From a virus, in the IMG/VR virus record IMGVR_UViG_3300012271_000026, positions 1 to 38,396 of that record: DNA of 38,396 nt; one strand, 5' to 3'. Both the position numbers and the translations under genes were made by a program. Below, piece after piece: positions 1 through 6,191 of this stretch. Every line of letters starts with the position of its first letter. Position 1 is the stretch's first letter. The notes under the pieces are model-generated. The model was not told the DNA's origin and made no database searches. It saw nothing but the letters and a program-made list of their open reading frames with translations.

Positions 1-1685
1 CCACTTGTAAGTTTGTTGATTGTAAAATCAACACCCTCCTGATCAGGGTTTATGATAACGGAGGTAGGGTTAAACTCAATGGAGGGGGTACCGTCGAATC
101 TGAATTGGAATTTCTTAGTTGAAGTACCACCGACATTAATATATGGAGATACTAAGTCAAAACCTAAGTCAGCATAAGCAGAGCCTACTGGATCAGACGT
201 TCTGAAAACGCTGCCGGTACCTGTGTATATATGTAGAGGTATTCCGACAGTGGGGACTCCTCCTATACCTATAATACCTACATTGACTCCTAGAGAGGCT
301 GTTCCTATTCTCAGATCATCGCCTGCTGTTTTAGTGCTCAGGGTTGTTCCTGTTCGCTGAAAGAAAACGTCAGATAAATGTGCTAATATCCCGTCTTTAT
401 CCTGGAGAGAATGGGTTCTAGTTGTTCCAGTTGATTGTGCGTTAGTATTAAACTTAGTAAGTTTAGTGTTGTCTGTATCATTAATTATAGTTTTATCAGC
501 AAAATCACTCAGGGTGTAATCTTGGTTATTGTTTAAGAAAAAGTTTGATTTCCCTACTTTAGTACAATTTCTTATTCCAGTCTGTGATGCTCCTTCAATA
601 TAGTTACAATCGACACTTGTGGAACTAAAAATAGGATATCTGTTGTTAATGAAATAATTACCTACAACATTGTATGAGGCATACACACCGTAATTTCCAT
701 TACCACATCGACAACCTGTTATATTGTAACATGCGTTTATAGCTTTGCTGAGATGATATGTCGAGCAATTAGTTACGCTTGCACATGTATCAAAACCTAT
801 ACCAGTATTCGCAGTGCCAAAAACAAAGCAGTCAGAAGCTCTTAGACCTGTGAATCCGTATCCACTAAAAACATTTCCCCATACTCCAATACCACAATTT
901 CTTGCCGCTGTCATTGGTTGTATATTACTAATTCCCGCACCTTTAAAAACACTATAAGACGCATTGATATAATTTATTACTGTAACATTCTCAATTAAGC
1001 AATCATAAGGTAGAGACAATAAATCTTGAACCAATGTATTTACTGCCCCATTAACATCAAGAATAACACCATTTCTACTTTCACCGCTGATACGTTTAAT
1101 ATTGGCATGACAAACAATAGGATTGATTTCATTATCTGTACACAGATATGTACCATTAGGTATAAATACTGTTCTATACAGCCCTGACTCCAGTGCGGTT
1201 ACCAGATCATCCCAGTCAGCAGGTGTTATATAATAATCATATTCTTTTATATTATCAACATATTTGGTTGTAGCAATTGCCAGATCTGCTATACCTGTAG
1301 GCTGCGCTGATAACCTGGCAGCGTCAGCAGGTGTTGTGATATTGAATTGCACACCGTCAAATGTATGAGCATCAAGACTGTTGTCATACAGATAAGCTGC
1401 TCCGCTTGCGGGTTTGTTTATAGTAAAGTCGTAGGAGCCTCTGGTAGAGTTAAAAACAGATCCCGCGTCTACAGACAGGCCATCGTCTGCAGTAGCCGGA
1501 GAAAGGATAGTACCGGTACGTTTCCATAAAGAAGTGCCTGAGCTGTTCCGAAGCTCATCCAACGCGTCTCTTACATTGTCGCCTGTTACTGAAGAGTTAT
1601 TCAGTATATCTGAAGCAAGGTAAGCACCGTCTGGTCCTGAGCCTTCGGGAGGCTGGGGTGCGAATCCTGTTTTATTAAAACTCAT
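1..1685 (-). CDS. Tail fibre or tailspike with beta-helix domain, 3' end cut by the window edge
   Basis: The reading frame is open from ATG at 1685 to the window edge (561 codons, no stop), behind the strong ribosome site GGGGGAG. Residues 1-50 resemble fibre N-termini, with a VRDALDEL motif. At about 125-130 comes ATTKYVDN, typical of tail fibre head-proximal regions. Next, PADWDDLVTALESG followed by VFIPNGTY looks like the entry to a pectate-lyase-like right-handed beta-helix. This is followed by rungs rich in Asn, Gly, Cys and short hydrophobic strands. The phrase DFTINK occurs near residue 85 and again at the visible end, so the shaft contains repeated units. It is probably the receptor-binding or polysaccharide-binding appendage. 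It lies directly downstream of a small structural gene. Chaperone and enzymatic domains, if any, would lie beyond the edge. The fibre class is fairly sure; the ligand is unknown. Confidence 0.8.
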   Translation of the reverse strand, partial: MSFNKTGFAPQPPEGSGPDGAYLASDILNNSSVTGDNVRDALDELRNSSGTSLWKRTGTILSPATADDGLSVDAGSVFNSTRGSYDFTINKPASGAAYLYDNSLDAHTFDGVQFNITTPADAARLSAQPTGIADLAIATTKYVDNIKEYDYYITPADWDDLVTALESGLYRTVFIPNGTYLCTDNEINPIVCHANIKRISGESRNGVILDVNGAVNTLVQDLLSLPYDCLIENVTVINYINASYSVFKGAGISNIQPMTAARNCGIGVWGNVFSGYGFTGLRASDCFVFGTANTGIGFDTCASVTNCSTYHLSKAINACYNITGCRCGNGNYGVYASYNVVGNYFINNRYPIFSSTSVDCNYIEGASQTGIRNCTKVGKSNFFLNNNQDYTLSDFADKTIINDTDNTKLTKFNTNAQSTGTTRTHSLQDKDGILAHLSDVFFQRTGTTLSTKTAGDDLRIGTASLGVNVGIIGIGGVPTVGIPLHIYTGTGSVFRTSDPVGSAYADLGFDLVSPYINVGGTSTKKFQFRFDGTPSIEFNPTSVIINPDQEGVDFTINKLTS

Positions 1686-1696
1686 ATACTCCCCCT

Positions 1697-2089
1697 TTAT
1701 TCATAGCATAGTTTGAGAGAGTTGAAGACAGCGGTTCCCCCGGTGAGCTTAATACCGAATCTCAAGTATTTGCCTATTACAATGGACATAGGTATAGCAT
1801 CTTTGATCACAGGCTGTGCTGTTTTTAAAGGATTTCTGTAAGAGGGCTGGAACCAATCGTGTACTCTATCTTTCTGTTCACCTGCCTCTTCACCCGGATC
1901 TGTTTCGTATACTATTTCAAAGGTGCCGCTGCCTGTGCAATCAAGGTATAATCCCTGGACGCCACCATTGCCGTACCCTTTAATAGTGAACGATCTGGTC
2001 CATACAGTTTCCCCGTCGCTTACAGTTTTATTTCTGAAATCAGCGTCTTCAAAAGTATCTATATAGGGCTCATTACTTATACCTGACAT
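1697..2089 (-). CDS. Small beta-rich virion protein, possibly fibre- or neck-associated
   Basis: This is a 130-residue protein with a good ribosome site (AAGGAG, 7 bases before ATG). I do not recognise the family. The sequence alternates short hydrophobic strands with Gly and Asp turns (SFTIKGYGNGG, LYLDCTGSGTFEIVYET, IVIGKYLRFGIKLTGG), which suggests a compact beta-sandwich. It has no signal peptide or membrane segment. It stands between a terminator and the fibre gene, and only 11 bases separate its stop from the fibre start, so the two are probably co-transcribed. A role as a fibre-attachment, head-decoration or baseplate accessory protein is inferred from position only. Confidence 0.65.
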   Translation of the reverse strand: MSGISNEPYIDTFEDADFRNKTVSDGETVWTRSFTIKGYGNGGVQGLYLDCTGSGTFEIVYETDPGEEAGEQKDRVHDWFQPSYRNPLKTAQPVIKDAIPMSIVIGKYLRFGIKLTGGTAVFNSLKLCYE

Positions 2090-2144
2090 ATTTGCTCCTT
2101 ACCATTTCTACTACAATAACATTTTATAGGTAATAATCAAAGCT

Positions 2145-2190
2145 AAAAAAAAGGGGGCAGGTAAGGGTGACCACCCCGAACCTGCCCCAG
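2145..2190 (-). terminator. Rho-independent terminator after the acidic protein gene
   Basis: Read on the minus strand, a 9-bp stem GGGGCAGGT/ACCTGCCCC (2180-2188 pairing with 2154-2162) encloses an inner GGGTG/CACCC stem and is followed by a run of T. It lies 17 bases past the stop of the acidic protein gene and separates it from the fibre unit. Confidence 0.9.
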
Positions 2191-2206
2191 GAGGGTATGC
2201 AATGAT

Positions 2207-2923
2207 TTATTTCTTTTTAAGTATCTTCTCGATGATCTTTTTCTTAGTATCATCTTCTGAGTATACAATATCCAGACTGTCTGCTACGTCGCATACACTA
2301 GGTTTATTCATTTTTCCCAGAGCTGTTTTGGAAGGTATTTCCACTGACTCTTCAACTTCGGGAGCTTCTTCTGCTACTTTTTCTTCTTTCCTGTCATCAC
2401 CCACAACGCTTATAGCCCTGTTAGTAGCCAGGATATCATCTTCGTCGATGTCGTGCAGATTATTTACAATAACCACATCTTCCTGAGGAATCTCATTGTC
2501 TCTTTCATCAAAGACAGGTTCGAAGTCATCATCTTCTACAATTACCACACCTGGGATACCTGCTTCAATATCAGGAGATTTCTCAACTTCTATTTCTTCA
2601 ATAACAGCGTCGCCCAAAGTAGTTGTTGTCTTTTTGTCCGAGGCTTTTACTACAGGGACATCAGGAACCTTTACAGGAGCCGGAGCTTCTTCTACAGGTT
2701 TACCTTCAGGTTTTCCGAATTCTGTATCAACGTCTGTTACCATGACAGCTCTTCCTGAGCTTAGATCCTGGGCCATGTCAATACGGTTGCGTTTGTGTTT
2801 TGCTTCTACCATTCCTATAATCTCGATAGATTGTCCGGCTTCCAACCATAGACCGTGTTTAGGTACCCAACAGTAGTGTTGACGACTTTCGGTAGGATTC
2901 TTAATTGTTGTCTTTACCATCAT
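2207..2923 (-). CDS. Acidic virion-associated protein, function unknown
   Basis: This is a 238-residue protein; the start MMVK lies behind a GGAG ribosome site. Residues 1-65 form a small folded-looking domain (HYCWVPKHGLWLEAGQSIEI). It is followed by a long Pro/Val/Glu/Asp-rich, probably disordered linker (about 70-190) and a short Lys-rich C-terminal helix (KKKIIEKILKKK). This resembles phage head or neck accessory proteins with a folded N-terminus and a low-complexity arm, but I recognise no family. The gene is a one-gene transcription unit: a palindrome plus promoter-like element lies at 2976-3033 and a strong terminator follows it. The separate promoter immediately after the capsid gene suggests it is needed in high or separately controlled amounts. 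Confidence 0.7.
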   Translation of the reverse strand: MMVKTTIKNPTESRQHYCWVPKHGLWLEAGQSIEIIGMVEAKHKRNRIDMAQDLSSGRAVMVTDVDTEFGKPEGKPVEEAPAPVKVPDVPVVKASDKKTTTTLGDAVIEEIEVEKSPDIEAGIPGVVIVEDDDFEPVFDERDNEIPQEDVVIVNNLHDIDEDDILATNRAISVVGDDRKEEKVAEEAPEVEESVEIPSKTALGKMNKPSVCDVADSLDIVYSEDDTKKKIIEKILKKK

Positions 2924-2975
2924 CTTGCATCTCCGCTTTTATTAGTTAATACGACTACATTGTTCTAAAGGTAAT

Positions 2976-3033
2976 AATATACTCTTTCTGTTGGATATTT
3001 TCAACCTTTATAAGAAAGTCGTATATATACGAC
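2976..3033 (-). promoter_or_regulatory. Palindrome plus sigma70-like promoter before the acidic protein gene
   Basis: A perfect 16-bp palindrome GTCGTATATATACGAC occupies 3018-3033. Thirteen bases further in the transcription direction comes TTGAAA (2999-3004), then a 17-base spacer, then TATATT (2976-2981), which are five-of-six matches to both -35 and -10 consensus boxes. It lies just beyond the capsid gene terminator and about 50 bases before the next start codon. The same palindrome with 26 identical bases occurs at 30438-30463, and the palindrome again at 6172-6187. Confidence 0.65.
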
Positions 3034-3036
3034 AAT

Positions 3037-3072
3037 TAAAAAAGCCCCCGCTTTCTTATGAAAACGGGGGCT
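3037..3072 (-). terminator. Rho-independent terminator after the major capsid gene
   Basis: On the minus strand an 8-bp stem AGCCCCCG/CGGGGGCT (3065-3072 with 3043-3050) has a 14-base loop and is followed by six T (3037-3042). It lies about 20 bases past the capsid stop codon. Confidence 0.92.
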
Positions 3073-3093
3073 GTTATAGTTACTTAATCGAAC

Positions 3094-4110
3094 TTACGGG
3101 GTGGTATCCCATCCATAATAAGTTCCAGAGAAATGTCCGGCTGCAACAGAAGCTGCATTACCGATCGCTCCGCCGAGTGTTTCCCATGCCCAGAACTCAA
3201 TCCAAATGTCTTCGGCTTTAGTGCTGAGAGTGGTATCACGCAAGGCGTAGTTTTTACCGGTGAACTTAGGTTCAGCAAACTGATAGATAGTATTGGTCGG
3301 AACCAATTTTTTCTTAATCGTTACTGCCCAGTCAAGTCCCATGATCTTCTGTTCAGAGAAACCATTCTTGAACATCTCTTCCGCGAGATCTCCACCGATT
3401 TCATCACGAGTCAAACCAACAACGTCACGTACTGTGATGTTATTAACAAGAGCGATGCTCGGGTTAAGACTGCGGTTGGTAGTAGGCAGACCTTTTGTGA
3501 ACTCTTTAAGGGAGTCACGATCCATACCTGTAGCACCACCGAGAGTAATATTCTGATTAGCTTCCAGTTCAGCATTCCAACTGTTGACGTTAACATTACC
3601 AGCAGCTGCAATAGTTGCCGGATCAGTAGAGTTGCCCTGAGTAACAATATATGTTACAACAGAAAGGAATTTACGATCTTCTTCTTCCTGAATCTTCTTC
3701 AGAAGGATATCTTCCATGACCTGTTTGATATCCATGCGATATGTGATCAATTTATCAATATCAATACGATGACGTTTTGACATGATACGATCAAACATAA
3801 CACGGAATTTAGGTCCTTTAATATACGCTCCGATAGGCATTGTTCCGAAAGGTACTGAGTAAGCCGCGCTTGCGTTTGGCTCTTTCTCAACAACTTTTGT
3901 AGGAACATCAGTGTCGACCTGATCGGTCAACTCATCAGCCGTGATGGTGCGGATAGGAAGAATCTTACGATAGAAGCCATCTTCATACAGACGCATGCGA
4001 AGATATTCTTCTGCACCCTCTGCTGCTTCTTTATACATTTCTGTCCCTTTAGGAGACAGTAACCCATCAATTAATTCTTGATTGGCTATTTCTTTTACTG
4101 CTTCGCTCAT
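3094..4110 (-). CDS. Major capsid protein (HK97-fold type)
   Basis: This is a 338-residue protein with a GAGGAG ribosome site. It follows protease, scaffold and accessory-protein genes in the classic head-gene order, and a strong terminator follows it. Features fitting an HK97-fold coat protein are a charged helical N-arm (1-45), a YRKILP.RTITADEL segment, a long helix around VMEDILLKKIQEEEDRKFL (about residues 130-150, spine-helix position), a Gly/Asn-rich central domain, and a C-terminal beta section ending in aromatic residues. The N-terminal region (about 1-35) is Glu/Ala-rich, as in arms trimmed by prohead proteases, but I cannot fix a cleavage site. No other gene here fits the coat protein better. 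The family assignment rests on context and general layout. Confidence 0.78.
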   Translation of the reverse strand: MSEAVKEIANQELIDGLLSPKGTEMYKEAAEGAEEYLRMRLYEDGFYRKILPIRTITADELTDQVDTDVPTKVVEKEPNASAAYSVPFGTMPIGAYIKGPKFRVMFDRIMSKRHRIDIDKLITYRMDIKQVMEDILLKKIQEEEDRKFLSVVTYIVTQGNSTDPATIAAAGNVNVNSWNAELEANQNITLGGATGMDRDSLKEFTKGLPTTNRSLNPSIALVNNITVRDVVGLTRDEIGGDLAEEMFKNGFSEQKIMGLDWAVTIKKKLVPTNTIYQFAEPKFTGKNYALRDTTLSTKAEDIWIEFWAWETLGGAIGNAASVAAGHFSGTYYGWDTTP

Positions 4111-4125
4111 TGTAATCTCCTCAGA

Positions 4126-4785
4126 TTATGCGCCAGTTGGCCCAGTTGCTCCAGTTGCTCCAGTTGCGCCGGTTGATCCGGTTGCACCAGTTGCTCCGTC
4201 ATTACCTACAGCAGCTCCGTTAACAGCAGGACAAAATACTGACCAGAAGGCAAGTACTTGCTTGTTGTATTCGTTAGCTTTTGCTGCACGGCTTACGACC
4301 CCGATAACCTGTTCGTCAGAGTATTTAGCTCCGGCTTTTTTGACAAGGCCACGTGCTGTTGGTGAATCACCTGTTAACCCGAAGGTAAGAGGTTGATTCG
4401 GCAGATAGGAAATTCCTACGCCCTGTACAAATTCAGTGGTTTCGAGTTCATAACCACCAGATGCTACCAGTACTGACTGGACTCCACCTGAGAAGTTACC
4501 GATATCTGAATTCGAGTCGAATTCATCGCGGCCCTGAATAGCAAAAAGAGCCATCGGAGTTTTACCTGCGACTGCACCTATTTCTGCGTCATTTCCAAGT
4601 CCTAAACCTGCTTGTATCTCGCCTGCATCATTAAGTGTGCAAACGCCACCTTGCATTACTGCTACCGCATCAACAGATGCTGCTACTGCAGGGGCTGCAA
4701 AGTCCAGGGGATAAGTCAACGAACGACCGCTAAGTTCAATCCCTGTATGATCAAACATTTGGCCTGGTGTTAATGTTCCTGGCAT
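4126..4785 (-). CDS. Capsid accessory/decoration protein with collagen-like C-terminus
   Basis: This is a 219-residue protein with ribosome site AAGGAG. Residues 1-195 are a Gly/Ala-rich, beta-leaning globular region with no membrane segment (e.g. SGGVQSVLVASGGYELET). The last 20-odd residues are Gly-X-Y triplets (GATGATGSTGATGATGATG), a collagen-like repeat encoded by near-identical 9-base units at about 4129-4190. Collagen-like triplets are known from phage fibres and head fibres, where they trimerise and project. Lying directly before the major capsid gene, with 15 bases between, it is most likely a head decoration or head-fibre protein. The alternative is a minor capsid subunit. The repeat is prone to slippage, so its length may vary. 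Confidence 0.7.
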   Translation of the reverse strand: MPGTLTPGQMFDHTGIELSGRSLTYPLDFAAPAVAASVDAVAVMQGGVCTLNDAGEIQAGLGLGNDAEIGAVAGKTPMALFAIQGRDEFDSNSDIGNFSGGVQSVLVASGGYELETTEFVQGVGISYLPNQPLTFGLTGDSPTARGLVKKAGAKYSDEQVIGVVSRAAKANEYNKQVLAFWSVFCPAVNGAAVGNDGATGATGSTGATGATGATGPTGA

Positions 4786-4800
4786 TTTCTTTCTCCTTGT

Positions 4801-5157
4801 TTATATTAGACCTAAACGAGTGTACAATTGCACCTCTGAAGGCCTAAGGTTGTCTGTGTTTCCGGTATCCCCGTCAAGCTCTCCCCAGGAATCATCTACA
4901 TCCTCGAGTTCAGCTTCCTTTTCGAGAAGACCGATATCCATCTTTCGGATAGCATTAATAACACTACCCGTTTTATATTGTCCTTCTTTAAGACAATTAG
5001 CTAATTTGTACAGATTATCCTCCGACGCATGTTTGTCCATTTTTCGATCAGCCTCAGCTTTCTCGAGCTTATTCTGGAGGACTGCAATCTCTGCAGCCTG
5101 TTTCTCCATGTAAGCCTGGGACTCTTCTATATACTGCTGTACAAGTTGTTCGTTCAT
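4801..5157 (-). CDS. Small coiled-coil head-region protein
   Basis: This is a 118-residue protein. Residues 5-50 form a strong coiled-coil-like helix (YMEKQAAEIAVLQNKLEKAE). A second helix and an acidic Asp/Gly segment (EDVDDSWGELDGD) follow, then a short hydrophobic end. I see no strong ribosome site. The start lies five bases after the scaffold stop, so translation is probably coupled. Between the scaffold and the decoration protein, it could be a second core/scaffold component or a head-completion factor. I do not recognise a family. Confidence 0.6.
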   Translation of the reverse strand: MNEQLVQQYIEESQAYMEKQAAEIAVLQNKLEKAEADRKMDKHASEDNLYKLANCLKEGQYKTGSVINAIRKMDIGLLEKEAELEDVDDSWGELDGDTGNTDNLRPSEVQLYTRLGLI

Positions 5158-5162
5158 TTAAT

Positions 5163-5744
5163 TTACCGTGATTTGAAGTCTCTTACTAATTTCTTCAGTG
5201 TCTCATGGCGATCTGCTGCCATTTTTTCAACTTCTGCTTCTGGTATTTCTTCTTCCATTGCTGCTCCGTCTTCGTTATTAACTTCTTCGACGACTGCCGC
5301 GAGTTCTTCGGGAGTTACACCTGCTGCTTCCAGTTCGCTTGCAAGCTCTTCAAGCATTGCTATGTCTTCTTCAGACAACCCGCCTTCGCCTGCTGGGGCG
5401 CCTTCACCTGCTAAAGCTTCTTCTGCTAAAGCTGCTTCGTCACCTTCTGGTATTACCAAAGAAGGGTCTTCTGCTGCAATTTCTTCAAGAGTAGCTGCTG
5501 CATCTTCCTGAGGAACACCTTTAGCATCCACGATAGCTTGTACGTCTTCAGCTTTTTTCTGCATTCCTGCAGCGAAAGACTGGATGTAGTCTGCATAATG
5601 TGCATCTGCTATACCCTGAAAAGCTACCAATGCTTTTTCTTCAGAAAGTTTTTCGAATTCTCCTTGTTGGTTCTCACTGGCTTTCTTTTCAAGTTTCTCA
5701 GAGATTTTTGATCCGAGGGCTTGAATACGTTTTTGTTCACTCAT
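5163..5744 (-). CDS. Possible shorter scaffold form from an internal start
   Basis: Codon 119 of the scaffold gene is ATG, preceded by CAGGAG with 8 bases of A/T before the start. This is as strong as any ribosome site in the window and lies within a Ser-Gly-Glu coding stretch. The product (193 residues, MSEQKRIQALGSK...) would hold all helical and basic scaffold parts without the disordered N-terminal 118 residues. In-frame nested scaffolds are known in other phages (lambda Nu3 within C). The alternative is that the upstream part was added to an older scaffold gene that kept its ribosome site. Inference from sequence only. Confidence 0.45.
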   Translation of the reverse strand: MSEQKRIQALGSKISEKLEKKASENQQGEFEKLSEEKALVAFQGIADAHYADYIQSFAAGMQKKAEDVQAIVDAKGVPQEDAAATLEEIAAEDPSLVIPEGDEAALAEEALAGEGAPAGEGGLSEEDIAMLEELASELEAAGVTPEELAAVVEEVNNEDGAAMEEEIPEAEVEKMAADRHETLKKLVRDFKSR

Positions 5745-6098
5745 TATTTTTTCTCCTGATTCTTTGTCGATTGATCCGGCTTCAAAATCAGTAGGAACAG
5801 GATCAGCTTTACCATCTGCGTTAGCTGCCACATCCTCTACCTCAACTCCGCCAGTAGATTCTTTGATATCCGTATGCTTTTCAGAAGCAAACGCTCCTTC
5901 AGCGGTAGGGACTTCTTTCTTATTACACGGTTCGGCATCTTTGGTTACAGGTATCTGTTCAGTACCTGCAGGTTCTCCAGCGATAACCCCGTTCTTTTCC
6001 GCATCTTCCAACGCGGCAGCTTCTTTAGAGATGGAAACTTTACCCATAAGGGCATCCATATGCTCTATTGCTTTTAGATTGCTTAGTTTCTGCATCAT
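5163..6098 (-). CDS. Scaffolding / prohead core protein
   Basis: This 311-residue, strongly acidic, Ala/Glu-rich protein lies between the prohead protease and the capsid genes, the usual scaffold position. Residues 1-30 form a helical N-terminus (KLSNLKAIEHMDALMGK). Residues 35-118 are low-complexity and disordered. Residues 119-190 are helical (RIQALGSKISEKLEKKASE). Residues 190-285 are Glu/Ala helices (EEDIAMLEELASELEAAG), and the last 15 residues are basic (RHETLKKLVRDFKSR). An acidic helical body with a basic C-terminal helix is typical of phage scaffolds that bind coat protein. Ribosome site AGAGGA. An in-frame second start with a better ribosome site lies at 5744. Expected to be degraded by the neighbouring protease during maturation. 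Confidence 0.75.
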   Translation of the reverse strand: MMQKLSNLKAIEHMDALMGKVSISKEAAALEDAEKNGVIAGEPAGTEQIPVTKDAEPCNKKEVPTAEGAFASEKHTDIKESTGGVEVEDVAANADGKADPVPTDFEAGSIDKESGEKIMSEQKRIQALGSKISEKLEKKASENQQGEFEKLSEEKALVAFQGIADAHYADYIQSFAAGMQKKAEDVQAIVDAKGVPQEDAAATLEEIAAEDPSLVIPEGDEAALAEEALAGEGAPAGEGGLSEEDIAMLEELASELEAAGVTPEELAAVVEEVNNEDGAAMEEEIPEAEVEKMAADRHETLKKLVRDFKSR

Positions 6099-6136
6099 AG
6101 TTATTTTCCTCTATTTTTGATTCTGCTCCTCTACTT

Positions 6137-6187
6137 AAGATATAACGAAAGGAACACTAATTCAAGAAAAAGTCGTATATATACGAC
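6137..6187 (-). promoter_or_regulatory. Palindrome plus promoter-like element before the scaffold-capsid operon
   Basis: The perfect palindrome GTCGTATATATACGAC (6172-6187) is followed in the transcription direction by TTTTTC, then TTGAAT (6160-6165), a 17-base spacer and TATCTT (6137-6142), each four-of-six matches to -35 and -10 boxes. It fills the 93-base gap between the protease stop and the scaffold start. The palindrome followed by T-rich sequence could also be a weak terminator for the protease operon. Confidence 0.55.
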
Positions 6188-6191
6188 TATT

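Noticed and set aside
2948-2958. Plus-strand TAATACGACTA resembling the start of a T7 promoter
   Set aside because: Only 11 bases match, the rest of the T7 promoter differs, and it would read against all genes. It is more simply a degenerate half of the 16-bp palindrome.
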